A DNA stretch of 64,000 nt from BMS3BBIN04 sp964552465. GTDB lineage: Bacteria > Electryoneota > Electryoneia > Electryoneales > Electryoneaceae. The stretch is taken from the NCBI GenBank assembly GCA_964552465.1, contig CAZKGR010000018.1, positions 1-64,000 on the forward strand, in the 5' to 3' direction. Below, piece by piece: positions 9,295-17,759 of the stretch. Both the position numbers and the translations under genes were made by a program. The notes beneath the pieces are model-generated. The model did not search any database. It was given only the letters and a program-made list of their open reading frames with translations, and was not told the origin of the DNA. How positions within the stretch are numbered: the first letter of the stretch is position 1; each line of letters starts with the position of its first letter.

Positions 9295-10458
9295 TCAATC
9301 GTTATCGTTGCTCCAAGAACGCCCGTATTCCTTATCCTCAACCATTGTTACCGCTTTCGCAATGTTGATCGGATCGAATGTATCCAGCATGACTGCCAGC
9401 TCTTCCGTGCGTTCAACACCGACACTGCCCTCGTACTTGCCTGGCTGAGGACCGTGTGGGTGTCCGGCGGGATGCAAAGTCATCGAACCCATCTCAATGC
9501 CCTTGCGACTCATGAACTCGTCGTTCGCGTAGAAAAGCATCTCGTCGCTCATCACGTTCGAGTGGTTGTAAGGAGCCGGGATCGCCTGCGGGTGATAGTC
9601 GAACATGCGCGGCACGAACGCGCACATGACAAAACGTTCGCACTCAAAACTCTGGTGAATCGGTGGTGGCAGATGCACACTGCCGGTAATCGGTTCAAAG
9701 TCCTTGATGTTGAACGCCCACGGGTAATAATAACCGTCCCAGCCAACGACATCGAATGGGTGATTTCCCTGGATAGCCTCTGTCAGCACATTCTGCCGCT
9801 TGACTACCAGCTTGAATTCGCCCTTTTCGTCATGAACAGGTAGCGAACTCGGACGACGAATATCACGTTCACAATACGGGCTGTGCTCAAGCAGTTGACC
9901 CTTATCGTTCTGGTAACGTTTCGGATAACGGAAATAACCGGTTCCCTCGATCACCATGTATCGGTGTGGCCCTTTGCCCAGACGCATTCGATGTAGTATG
10001 CCTCGGTGAATCACCACGTGATCGCCCTGATGATACGGCAGTTCGCCGTACACTGATTCCAGCACGCCTTCGCCTTCAGCGATGTAGATCAGCTCGTCGC
10101 TCTGACTGTTGCGGAAGAAGAAATCGTCAGTCTGATCCGGCTGGACGAAACTGACTGAGACATGGTTGTTAAACATCACCGGCACGCGGTTCAACACCGG
10201 ACTGCCGCCCATCGGGAGGTCAAACAGACGGAAATGGCGCATCCGCAAATGTGCTTCAGGATCTGGTTCCCAATCGACAGTTTGTAGCTTGCGCTCACCG
10301 AGAATGTCAGTCGGCGGGTGCAAATGGTAGAGCAGGGAAGAGGCACCATCGAATCCGTATGTACCCATCAACTCTTCGTTGTGGATTCCACCGCCGGATT
10401 TTGGGAAGACGGTGTGACGTTTAGGCGGGATGTCGCCTAATGTGTGGTAGATCGGCAT
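9295..10458 (-). CDS. hmgA: Homogentisate 1,2-dioxygenase family protein
   Basis: 387 aa, a cupin-fold protein of the shorter bacterial homogentisate dioxygenase-like family. The enzyme opens the ring of homogentisate to maleylacetoacetate using Fe(II). Visible motifs are NRVPVMFNNHVSVSF, YIAEGEG, the metal-site segment YNHSNVMSDE near residues 297-306, and LHPAGHPHGPQPG near 328-340 with candidate iron histidines. The HxNxMSDE spelling differs from HRNVMSEF of classical HmgA, so the exact acidic ligand (Asp305 or Glu306) is uncertain. AGGA precedes the ATG. It sits 31 bases after hpd in the same direction, which supports tyrosine catabolism. Maleylacetoacetate isomerase and fumarylacetoacetase are not in the window. 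Confidence 0.85.
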   Translation of the reverse strand: MPIYHTLGDIPPKRHTVFPKSGGGIHNEELMGTYGFDGASSLLYHLHPPTDILGERKLQTVDWEPDPEAHLRMRHFRLFDLPMGGSPVLNRVPVMFNNHVSVSFVQPDQTDDFFFRNSQSDELIYIAEGEGVLESVYGELPYHQGDHVVIHRGILHRMRLGKGPHRYMVIEGTGYFRYPKRYQNDKGQLLEHSPYCERDIRRPSSLPVHDEKGEFKLVVKRQNVLTEAIQGNHPFDVVGWDGYYYPWAFNIKDFEPITGSVHLPPPIHQSFECERFVMCAFVPRMFDYHPQAIPAPYNHSNVMSDEMLFYANDEFMSRKGIEMGSMTLHPAGHPHGPQPGKYEGSVGVERTEELAVMLDTFDPINIAKAVTMVEDKEYGRSWSNDND

Positions 10459-10489
10459 TTTCTATTCCTGATGTGTTCACAGCTATAAA

Positions 10490-11578
10490 CTACAAGTTAC
10501 CGCGACGACCCTGCTCGCGTTCAATCGACTCGAACAACGCTTTGAAATTCCCCTTGCCGAAGCCTGTAGCGCCCCGGCGCTGGATCACTTCGTAGAACAG
10601 TGTCGGACGGTCTTCCACCGGCTTGGTAAACAGTTGGAGTAAGTATCCCTTATCGTCACGGTCGACAAGCACTTTCAGCTCACGCAGCGCGCTGATGTCT
10701 TCTTCGATGACTCCAACACGATCCTGCAGGTCATCATAGTATGAATTTGGAACTTCGAGGAACTCGACACCCATCTCCTTCATGGTAGAAATGGTGTCAA
10801 TGATGTCGTCCGTGAGTAACGCAATATGCTGAACACCCGGGCCATTGTTGAACTCAACATATTCCTGAATCTGGCTTTTCTTCAAACCCGGCGCAGGTTC
10901 ATTGATCGGCATCTTGATCCGGAAATTGTCCGACGCCATGACCGTGCTGCGCAGGGACGAGTGCTCAGTTGAAATGTCCTTATCATCGAATGTAATGAAC
11001 GGCTCAAATCCCAGCACTTGACGATACCAATCAACCCAGGTATTCATCTGCTGGTCTTCGACGTTGCCCACCATGTGGTCGAATGACCGCAATCCGTTCG
11101 CACGGCCCTTGATCTCCCACGGTTCGAAATTTGGCAGAAACAGCCCGTTGTAGTCGTCTGAGTTGATGAACGTGTGGACTACGTCGCCGTACGTGTGAAT
11201 TGCTGCGCGGCGAACATCTCCATGCTTGTCAGACATTGTTTCAGGTTCACCCGCTGGCTTCGCGCCGCGCGATACAGCGGCTGCATGATCAGCATCCACA
11301 TCGTTTACGCGAAACGCGATATCGGTAACGCCGTCACCGTGTGTTTTCAGGAAATCCATCAACGGATCATCGCTGAAAATCGGAGTCGTCAGAATGACAT
11401 GCGCGTTGCCCTGCCTGAGTAGGTAGGACGCTCGATCACGTTGCCCGGTTTCCGGACCGGCATAACCTACCTGGTCAAATCCAAACGCGTTCCGGTAATA
11501 ATAGGATGCTTGCTTGGCATTTCCCACAGCGATTTCTACATGGTGAACGTGACTGATGGGAATGGGTGGCGCTTTCAT
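10490..11578 (-). CDS. hpd: 4-hydroxyphenylpyruvate dioxygenase
   Basis: 362 aa, two vicinal-oxygen-chelate (glyoxalase-like) domains. It converts 4-hydroxyphenylpyruvate to homogentisate, the step before the neighbouring dioxygenase. The C-terminal domain holds the iron triad His168 (FDHMVGNV), His251 (GPGVQHIAL) and Glu330 (FYEVIQRRG), followed by the conserved GFGKGNFKALFESIEREQ. GAGGAG lies 10 bases before the ATG. The probable hpd-hmgA operon directs tyrosine or phenylalanine breakdown. Length, ligands and context all agree. Confidence 0.95.
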   Translation of the reverse strand: MKAPPIPISHVHHVEIAVGNAKQASYYYRNAFGFDQVGYAGPETGQRDRASYLLRQGNAHVILTTPIFSDDPLMDFLKTHGDGVTDIAFRVNDVDADHAAAVSRGAKPAGEPETMSDKHGDVRRAAIHTYGDVVHTFINSDDYNGLFLPNFEPWEIKGRANGLRSFDHMVGNVEDQQMNTWVDWYRQVLGFEPFITFDDKDISTEHSSLRSTVMASDNFRIKMPINEPAPGLKKSQIQEYVEFNNGPGVQHIALLTDDIIDTISTMKEMGVEFLEVPNSYYDDLQDRVGVIEEDISALRELKVLVDRDDKGYLLQLFTKPVEDRPTLFYEVIQRRGATGFGKGNFKALFESIEREQGRRGNL

Positions 11579-11856
11579 GTAATCACTCTCCTCGATTGTC
11601 TTCTAAAATCTGAGCTTCTGACGATGAGCCACAAAGTTAAGTGATCCTAACACTGAAGGCAAGCGCGAGATTGCGAACCGAGTTGTGGTGTGTTCTGAAT
11701 GAACAAGTCATTTCAATCAACGAATACTTATAATCAGAACTTAGGACTCTCATCGGAGCCGCGCAAGTTTGTTGGCTAATGATAGCATTACGCAGCGATA
11801 ACTCAACATTACTCTTGTGTTGGGGAAGGACGATAGTGATCCGTGATGGGGGAAAA
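11579..11856. other. Divergent intergenic region
   Basis: About 280 bases between the leftward hpd and the rightward small gene at 11857. It should hold promoters for both directions. I see no convincing boxes, repeat or RNA structure. Confidence 0.3.
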
Positions 11857-12075
11857 ATGAATAAACCAACTCAAGTCTTTCGTGTGTATCAGGATGGAGA
11901 CAGGATTTGGTTGGTGCAATCGTTGGCAGGTCGAATACATGCCCGGTCACCATTCAAGGACACCGCCATTGACCTCGCGCGATTCGTTGCACGTCTACGG
12001 GCACCCAGTGATGTCCACATCCATTCAAAAAACGGCAATCCTCCGAAAATCATGTCGTATCGCAATGCGCGTTAG
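11857..12075 (+). CDS. DUF2188-like small protein
   Basis: 72 aa. The pattern VYQDGDRIWLVQS, then GRIHARSPFKDTAIDLARFVARL, then VHIHSKNGNP matches the small DUF2188 type: two strands, a helix built from a 'feature-to-kth-residue' AID/ARF segment, and a final strand with H-x-K-x-G. GGGGGA lies before the ATG. An upstream in-frame ATG at 11779 lacks a ribosome site and would add an unrelated N-terminus. The role of the family is unknown. It is isolated between divergent and convergent neighbours. Confidence 0.55.
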   Translation: MNKPTQVFRVYQDGDRIWLVQSLAGRIHARSPFKDTAIDLARFVARLRAPSDVHIHSKNGNPPKIMSYRNAR

Positions 12076-12102
12076 ATAGCAATTACATACCCGCGCCCGA
12101 AT

Positions 12103-12134
12103 AAAAAAGAGCCGTCCGGAAATCCGGACGGCTC
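12103..12134 (-). terminator. Strong terminator of the LVIVD T9SS gene
   Basis: Read on the minus strand, GAGCCGTCCGGA and TCCGGACGGCTC form a perfect 12-bp stem with a minimal loop, followed by TTTTTTA. It lies ~30 bases after the stop at 12165. Confidence 0.9.
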
Positions 12135-12164
12135 GTCTGTATTGACAAAACAGCTATCTACAGA

Positions 12165-14723
12165 TTAACGGACAAGCATGACCTTCTGAACCTGGCTCAG
12201 GTGATCCGGAACCGTAGCGTGGATGAAGTACAAACCACTCGCCATGCCGCTCGCGTCAAAGGTCAAAGCGTGACGTCCGGCGTTCATCCGATCGTTCGCC
12301 AACACCGCGACCTGCTGGCCGAGGACGTTGAACACACTAACCGTCAGATCAGCCGCTTCCGGCAGACCAACATAGACAGTAGTGGATGGGTTGAACGGGT
12401 TCGGATATGCTGCTTCCAAAGCGTATTCCAATGGAATCGCGACCGCTTCCCCTTTATTGACTGGATCAAACGTCTCACCGCCAGTAATCCAATTACCATC
12501 ACCACCAGCGAGCTGACCAGTTTTGGTGAATGTGAAGGTGCCTTGCAGATAGTCAACCTGCGGATAGAATCCCACATGACCAATGAAAATGTACTCGCCA
12601 GCCGGCGCATTGCCTGGGACTGCGACCGAACGAGCAAGTGTCACATTATAGAACGGGCTGACGTTGAACGTCAGTGGTGCGGCCCATGGTCCATAATGAG
12701 TACCGTTCGGAAGAAGAGCTGTTTCCCAATAATCCACGCCGTTGTATGGCTGCGGAATAAAGGTCTGGATGTGTGTGTCGTAGGTGATTGTACCACCACC
12801 AGCCGGGAGCTCGGTCGAAGACGTCGGGGTCAAGGTAAGGGTCGCCGGAGCGTTATTACCGAGGCCACTCGTGTCAAACAGTAACATGAATCCGTTATCT
12901 GCGACATAAGCGGTGTTACCAAACACGCAAACGTTATTTGTTGTACCCGGTGTCAACGAATATCCAGCCTGAGTTGCGTTACTTGGATCTGTAACATCGT
13001 AAACATAGAATCCGTCGGTGTACTCAGCGACAAACAACCAGTTGTCAGCCAAAGCCAGCTGCTTTGCACGACCTGTAGCCACTATCTGAGAAACCAGAGT
13101 TGGACTTGCCGGATTCGACACATCGAGAACCGCTACACCCTGAGTGTCATCAGCGATGAAGGCTGTTGTGCCACTGAATTCAATACCGCCAGCATAACCT
13201 GGGGTATCGAGATTACTCATCACTACCGGTGCTGATGGAGTGCTGATGTCAATGATGCTTATACCAGAGGCACCATCAGCGACCAACGCGTAGTTTCCGG
13301 AAATAACTACATCGCGGGCAAATCCAGGTGTATCAAACTCGATGACGAGCGAAGGACTCGTAGGAGTCGAAACGTCAACGATTACCAAGCCCAAACTCGC
13401 TGCAGATGCGTACAGATAGTCGCCAGACTTGGCCACGTTGTAGCAAGACGATGTAGTGGTCACCGCGCCCTCTTCAACAGGAGCGGCTGGGTTCGCAATA
13501 TCGACCACATGGATGCCATTCGCGCAAGACACATATGCGTAACTACCGTCGACAACTACATCTTCGGCATCGGCAAGGAGGTCAAGCGTACCAAGGACTG
13601 TCGGATTGGCCGGATCAGTCACATCGGCAATTGTCAAGCCATCCCAACCCATTGCCATGTATGCTGTGTTGTTGACTTCGAAAGCGCCCATGGCATTGTC
13701 ACTACCGCCAACGGCACCAACCATGTCTATAGCATTATGCTCGTTGATGATCGCCATGTCTACAGTATGACTACCATAAGCGAAGAACTGTGGATCGGTG
13801 GTCAGCTGTTCGTAGCCAGCCATGTAAACATCGAAGTAATGGTCGCCTTCGACCAGGCCGCTGAAACTATAGCTGCCATCCTGGCCAGTAAGGTCCTGCG
13901 CTTCGCCACCATCCAACTCAACAACCGCCATCCACATCGGCGTGCCAGTAATTGCGTGAGTAACTGTACCGTCGATAATGACTTCCGGGGAAGACAGGTA
14001 ACGTGACTGGAAAATCTCACTCGTGGAGTAGTTCTGCACGTATGCTACTACACCCAGATTGCCAAAAGTGTTGTTGTTCGGGATGTCGAAGGTGAAGTTG
14101 AAAACCAGCTGTTCGTTACCACCTGCGGACGTGAAGACCTGACCCTGATATCCGTAGGCCATGTCGAGCATGTTGTACTTGTAATCATCGATCCCGTTCG
14201 AGCCAGGCGGAACCACTTGCATCTTGTCAACAAGCACGATATTGAAGCGCATGTCGCCCTGTGTAGCTTCAGCGCAGGTTAAAGTTGCCGTAACCGGCAC
14301 ATCTACGCCAGGTTCCGGCCACGCGTCAAACTCAATCTGGTACGGTGTGTACGTGCCGATGCGCGGAGTCACAAAAGGCAGCAGATTGTTCAATTGAGAC
14401 TGATCGCCCCACAGACCTTCACCCTGGAACCACGGGACGTAGTTCACGCCGTAATAAGTCCAGCGACCGGTGTTCTCAGGAACATTGCCCTGATAGTAGC
14501 CATCGCTACCACTCGGCCATGAAGTATGATAGCAGATATAAGCGATTTCGTCACGCGAGTAGTTGTTCAGCATGTTCTCAATGGGATCATGCTGACCAGC
14601 ACATGGACCGCATCCTGTGTTTGTGAAGTACTCAACGAGAATCGTTTTCTCGAATGCTTGTGCGCCCACAACCATGGACAACAGCAGAGCTCCAATCAAA
14701 AGTAGGCTGAAATGCTTCATCAT
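12165..14723 (-). CDS. T9SS-sorted thioredoxin-like / LVIVD-repeat surface protein
   Basis: 852 aa. The ATG at 14723 or 14720 follows GGAGAACG. A signal peptide ends VGAQAF. Next comes a thioredoxin-like segment (ILVEYFTNTGCGPCAGQHDP) with an intact CGPC pair, as in Omp28-like secreted proteins. A carboxypeptidase-regulatory-like domain follows (IDGTVTHAITGTPMWMAVVEL). Then come about seven LVIVD propeller repeats (GLTIADVTDPANPTVLG, GIHVVDIANPAAPV, GISIIDISTPSAPV and others), an Ig-like domain like that of the 2-8 kb paralogues, and a type A T9SS sorting domain (YPNPFNPST, FNVLGQQV, GLYFIHAT, KVMLVR). It is probably a large surface protein. The thiol pair hints at redox or metal chemistry, which is inference. 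Confidence 0.8.
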   Translation of the reverse strand: MMKHFSLLLIGALLLSMVVGAQAFEKTILVEYFTNTGCGPCAGQHDPIENMLNNYSRDEIAYICYHTSWPSGSDGYYQGNVPENTGRWTYYGVNYVPWFQGEGLWGDQSQLNNLLPFVTPRIGTYTPYQIEFDAWPEPGVDVPVTATLTCAEATQGDMRFNIVLVDKMQVVPPGSNGIDDYKYNMLDMAYGYQGQVFTSAGGNEQLVFNFTFDIPNNNTFGNLGVVAYVQNYSTSEIFQSRYLSSPEVIIDGTVTHAITGTPMWMAVVELDGGEAQDLTGQDGSYSFSGLVEGDHYFDVYMAGYEQLTTDPQFFAYGSHTVDMAIINEHNAIDMVGAVGGSDNAMGAFEVNNTAYMAMGWDGLTIADVTDPANPTVLGTLDLLADAEDVVVDGSYAYVSCANGIHVVDIANPAAPVEEGAVTTTSSCYNVAKSGDYLYASAASLGLVIVDVSTPTSPSLVIEFDTPGFARDVVISGNYALVADGASGISIIDISTPSAPVVMSNLDTPGYAGGIEFSGTTAFIADDTQGVAVLDVSNPASPTLVSQIVATGRAKQLALADNWLFVAEYTDGFYVYDVTDPSNATQAGYSLTPGTTNNVCVFGNTAYVADNGFMLLFDTSGLGNNAPATLTLTPTSSTELPAGGGTITYDTHIQTFIPQPYNGVDYWETALLPNGTHYGPWAAPLTFNVSPFYNVTLARSVAVPGNAPAGEYIFIGHVGFYPQVDYLQGTFTFTKTGQLAGGDGNWITGGETFDPVNKGEAVAIPLEYALEAAYPNPFNPSTTVYVGLPEAADLTVSVFNVLGQQVAVLANDRMNAGRHALTFDASGMASGLYFIHATVPDHLSQVQKVMLVR

Positions 14724-14978
14724 CGTTCTCCGTTCTGGTTGTACCTTCCCCAATATCGTTTCAACATCTTTGGTATTTTACAAGTCGCTATGCCTTAAAA
14801 AGCTGAATTTCACAAATGGCAAACCGAAAGATAGTCTCCCGGTTCTACTCCCACCATAGCTAAACATAAATCAACTAAAATTGAGTGTTGTCTTTCCGCC
14901 AGATAACTCCGAGAGGCCTGGGGCAAAATAGAGCTTACAGGATTGCTCCGCGCCGTGCTGAAACCTACAATATGTTCC

Positions 14979-15557
14979 ATGAGTCGAATCCAACCTAAAC
15001 CGTTATTCTCACTGTTGCACCAACCTCTTTTCAGGTGGAAACTGAAACGTATGCGAGGCGTGCATGGCCGAACTGAGTCGTCCGCCACAGATAGAGGAAG
15101 GATCATTCTGGTTACAAGTAGCGATTCAAAACTCGCCACACAAGAGCTCCGGTTTGCCAGAGCTAACTTTTTTGGATCAGACTACCAGAACGTGCTCTGC
15201 ATAACGCCACTGGTCGCGTGGAATGAACTGGATGACCTACCTGCCAACTGGACACCCCTTTCATACAGCATCGAGCAGATCACACGATTCGGGTTTCCAA
15301 CACTATCGTTCACAAAACAGGTCGAGAGAAATAAAGCAGTGGTCAGTGTGTTGCTAAGTATCGAATCTGACCCGTTTTCGGAATTACTGTTCGTCCACAC
15401 TCAATGTCCACAACGAGTTGCCTTCCATCAAGCAACCATGTACAACTACACAACATTGCTGGTATCGCCAAAGTCAACGAACGACCTGACATCCTCGCTG
15501 CACAACCTGTTCGCCACTATCCAAACCTATCTGCCGCCTGACAAAGAACTCGTATAG
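14979..15557 (+). CDS. Unrecognised protein (possible glycosyltransferase-9/DUF6913-like fold)
   Basis: 192 aa from the ATG at 14979 (MSRIQPKPLF); a TTG at 14943 would add 12 residues. Neither start has a clear ribosome site. I do not recognise the family with confidence. The alternation of strand (RGRIILVTSS, VVSVLLSIES, ELLFVHTQCPQR, TTLLVSPKST) and a C-terminal helix (SSLHNLFATIQTYL) recalls the small DUF6913 proteins of Bacteroidota and the end of family-9 glycosyltransferases. No signal peptide or membrane segment is seen. It is a single-gene unit with no functional neighbour. Confidence 0.45.
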   Translation: MSRIQPKPLFSLLHQPLFRWKLKRMRGVHGRTESSATDRGRIILVTSSDSKLATQELRFARANFFGSDYQNVLCITPLVAWNELDDLPANWTPLSYSIEQITRFGFPTLSFTKQVERNKAVVSVLLSIESDPFSELLFVHTQCPQRVAFHQATMYNYTTLLVSPKSTNDLTSSLHNLFATIQTYLPPDKELV

Positions 15558-15720
15558 CACTATCAATGTCTACTGAAATCCCAAAATCACTATATACGCT
15601 CAATAGACGAATCTGATATTAATATCTAATATAAGTAATATTTTCATCAAATGCTACACTATTATTTCAATTATTTGAGTGACTGGAATCACACGAGAGT
15701 CGCGGTATCTCTCTCTGCTG
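15558..15720. other. AT-rich intergenic stretch
   Basis: Strongly AT-rich around 15615-15680 (TAATATTAATATCTAATA-like runs), unlike the surrounding ~50% GC. No gene or stable structure is seen. The hairpin that follows belongs to the gene on the minus strand. Confidence 0.4.
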
Positions 15721-15756
15721 CAAAAAATGAAAAGGGCACATGAGATTCATGTGCCC
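15721..15756 (-). terminator. Terminator of the Spy-like gene operon
   Basis: On the minus strand GGGCACATGA and TCATGTGCCC form a perfect 10-bp stem around ATC, followed by TTTTCATTTTTT. It lies ~80 bases after the stop at 15838. Confidence 0.8.
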
Positions 15757-15837
15757 TGAATATCTGAATATATCGTAAGTTAGTTCGGTAAGACCACCTC
15801 GTCATGATGACTCAACTACGTCGTGAATCGCAGTGAA

Positions 15838-16446
15838 TTACCTGCCTCGGCCTGGACGACCGGGCTCTGATCCCGGATCCCGCTCAGGTCCACCACGTTG
15901 ACGGACTCCGGGACCTGGATTTTCATCCCATTTACCGCGGAATTGCCCTGGTGGACCCATGTCTCGTTGGATTTCCATCATCATCTCTCGCAGACGCTGG
16001 TGATATCGCATCTCAAACAGGTGTAACGCGGCCTGTTCCTGTTCGTTCAGCATGTCAGCGGAGTGGCGCACGAGCTCCTGATTCAACTCGAGCCGACGTT
16101 TTTCCAGTGCAAAGGTCTTGTCCAGCAGGTCAGCGTAGTTAACATTCTCGCCCCGCAATCCCTGCTCTATGATCTGATGAATATCGCGAATCTGCCGGTC
16201 GAGGGAATCGACTTCCGACAGATGGACTCGGTAACGTGGGAAAAATTCAGTGGCACGCTCCTCATCCAAGTGGAGCAGTTCAGTGAGCTTCCAGATGCGC
16301 ATCATCTCAACGCGACGACGCAATTCTTCCTGCCGTTCCACGTCCTCCATCGGGGGGCTGTCGGGCTGTGCGATAGCCACAGAGCCTAAGACGAAGAATG
16401 TTAGTAACGATGCAACGACCGCTGTTTTGAGCTTGGATATATTCAT
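15838..16446 (-). CDS. Spy/CpxP-like periplasmic protein, third gene of the ECF operon
   Basis: 202 aa. A signal peptide ends VAIAQ. It is then almost all helix with heptad-like spacing (EELRRRVEMMRIWKLTELLHL, ERATEFFPRY, LNEQEQAALHLFEMRYHQRL), the style of Spy/CpxP/zinc-resistance periplasmic chaperones. The 'hLdeeratefFpryr...vDsLdrqIrdI' layout suits this family. The tail is Gly/Pro/Arg-rich and disordered. The ATG shares one base with the TGA of the candidate anti-sigma gene, and GGGGAG lies eight bases upstream, so translation is coupled. Inference: it is the periplasmic sensor or effector arm of the sigma module. Confidence 0.7.
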   Translation of the reverse strand: MNISKLKTAVVASLLTFFVLGSVAIAQPDSPPMEDVERQEELRRRVEMMRIWKLTELLHLDEERATEFFPRYRVHLSEVDSLDRQIRDIHQIIEQGLRGENVNYADLLDKTFALEKRRLELNQELVRHSADMLNEQEQAALHLFEMRYHQRLREMMMEIQRDMGPPGQFRGKWDENPGPGVRQRGGPERDPGSEPGRPGRGR

Positions 16447-16964
16447 CAGATTTCTCCCCTTCCAGTGGAAGGACTTTCAATCGGTGTATCGAAAATGCTG
16501 AACTCTTTCAACTGTTCGAGGACTTGTTCCTGCACCTCGTCATCGTACATCGCAAGGTAGTCAACCGGGTCGTAGATCGGGTCATCATCAAATAAAATGC
16601 TCATTTCGGACGAAATACGCTCGGTCAGATCATCTTCACCACTATCAAACGAGAACAATTCATCGTAGTAAGTAGTCACATCAGCCAGCTCATCGTCGGT
16701 CCACCCCAGGTAGGCCATATTATCTTCGTTCAACAACTGGCCGTATTCAGGACCAAACAAGTTACTCTGGTTGACAATTGCAACGATCAGCACAACAACC
16801 GCCAGTGACGACACCACACTGGTGCGGATCGTTCGATGGTGACGTCGAACAGTCACTCGATGACGAACCGTACTGAGAAACTCGTGATCATCGCTGTCGG
16901 GCGCGAAATGCACTTCCCGCAACGGTGTCAGTAATTCCCTGTCCCTAGCATTATCATCGTTCAT
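16446..16964 (-). CDS. Candidate single-pass anti-sigma factor
   Basis: 172 aa. The ATG at 16964 is preceded by GGGGGAG at good spacing; a TTG two codons earlier is less likely. There is a cytoplasmic N-terminus of ~45 residues rich in Arg/His (STVRHRVTVRRHHRTIRT), one membrane helix (SVVSSLAVVVLIVAIVNQ), and a very acidic extracytoplasmic part. It lacks the His-x3-Cys-x2-Cys zinc motif of ZAS anti-sigma factors. I call it an anti-sigma factor from gene order (directly after an ECF sigma gene, 17 bases apart) and topology, not from a sequence motif. Confidence 0.6.
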   Translation of the reverse strand: MNDDNARDRELLTPLREVHFAPDSDDHEFLSTVRHRVTVRRHHRTIRTSVVSSLAVVVLIVAIVNQSNLFGPEYGQLLNEDNMAYLGWTDDELADVTTYYDELFSFDSGEDDLTERISSEMSILFDDDPIYDPVDYLAMYDDEVQEQVLEQLKEFSIFDTPIESPSTGRGEI

Positions 16965-16981
16965 CTTCAACTCCCCCGGGT

Positions 16982-17578
16982 TCAGAGTAACAAAGCGCCA
17001 GGCTTGGTTTCAATGACCGGTTGTTCATCATCCAGGGCTTCGCGCAATTTACGAATTCCCTGGTGGACATTTGCTTTTGCTCCACCGACTGAGATGCCCA
17101 TGATCCTGGCGATCTCTGCGTAGGATAATTCTTTCACCATGCGCAGAATCACAGCGGTTCGTTGACGTACCGGCAGGTTTTTTAACTCCCCGAATGCTTG
17201 TTCCGCCAGATCTTTACGCTCAAGCGCAAGCTCACTTGACTCGACACTTAACGCAATTTCAGTTTCAAAGATGTCATTCTCATCATCAACTCGCGTCATT
17301 CGCCAGCGCTTCATCTTGCGCTTGAATGACACACTCTGGTTGAATGCGATACGATACAACCACGTCTTTGGGGATGCTTCCCCACGAAACTTGCCCAGGT
17401 TTTCGTACGCCTTGATGAATGTTTCTTGGGCAAGATCCTCAGCTTCGGTGGCATTGCCGGAGATCCGAACGCAGAGATCGTAGATCTCGCGTCGGTAGTT
17501 GCGCACAAGCACTTCCAGCGCTTGGTCGCGGTTGAGCCTGGCAAGCTCAACCAACTCTTCTCCGGTTAATTCAGCCAC
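16982..17578 (-). CDS. ECF-type RNA polymerase sigma factor
   Basis: 198 aa. Region 2 is clear (LVRNYRREIYDLCVRISGNATEAEDLAQETFIKAYENLGKF pattern, with the DLAQETF core), as is region 4 (LPVRQRTAVILRMVKELSY...IARIMGISVGGAKANVHQG, a helix-turn-helix). The gene begins with GTG at 17578, preceded by GGGAG. It heads a three-gene operon with the candidate anti-sigma and Spy-like genes, so it most likely answers envelope stress such as misfolded exported proteins or metals. ECF operons usually regulate their own promoter, which should lie at 17579-17690; I cannot identify its boxes. Confidence 0.93.
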   Translation of the reverse strand: MAELTGEELVELARLNRDQALEVLVRNYRREIYDLCVRISGNATEAEDLAQETFIKAYENLGKFRGEASPKTWLYRIAFNQSVSFKRKMKRWRMTRVDDENDIFETEIALSVESSELALERKDLAEQAFGELKNLPVRQRTAVILRMVKELSYAEIARIMGISVGGAKANVHQGIRKLREALDDEQPVIETKPGALLL

Positions 17579-17711
17579 CCCAACTCCCGTTTCAACCTCC
17601 CGTAGTCTGGAGCGACCTGTATCCGTGGCTCCATCAGCCTGTACTTCTTAGACGCTTGACTACGACCTGAGTTTAAGTCCGTGACTCTCCTAACGGCAGC
17701 CATAGGAATGA

Positions 17712-17737
17712 GAAAATCCGACCCCAGGGCCGGATTT
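17712..17737 (-). terminator. Terminator of the PorV/PorQ-like gene
   Basis: On the minus strand AAATCCG and CGGATTT pair, with CCC/GGG inside and a mismatch between, followed by TTCTCATT. It lies ~25 bases after the stop at 17760. Confidence 0.6.
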
Positions 17738-17759
17738 AAACGATAAACATGCCTCAGAA

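Noticed and set aside
12201..12884. Long rightward frame opposite the LVIVD T9SS gene
   Set aside because: Antisense shadow of a gene with clear domains, signal peptide and terminator.
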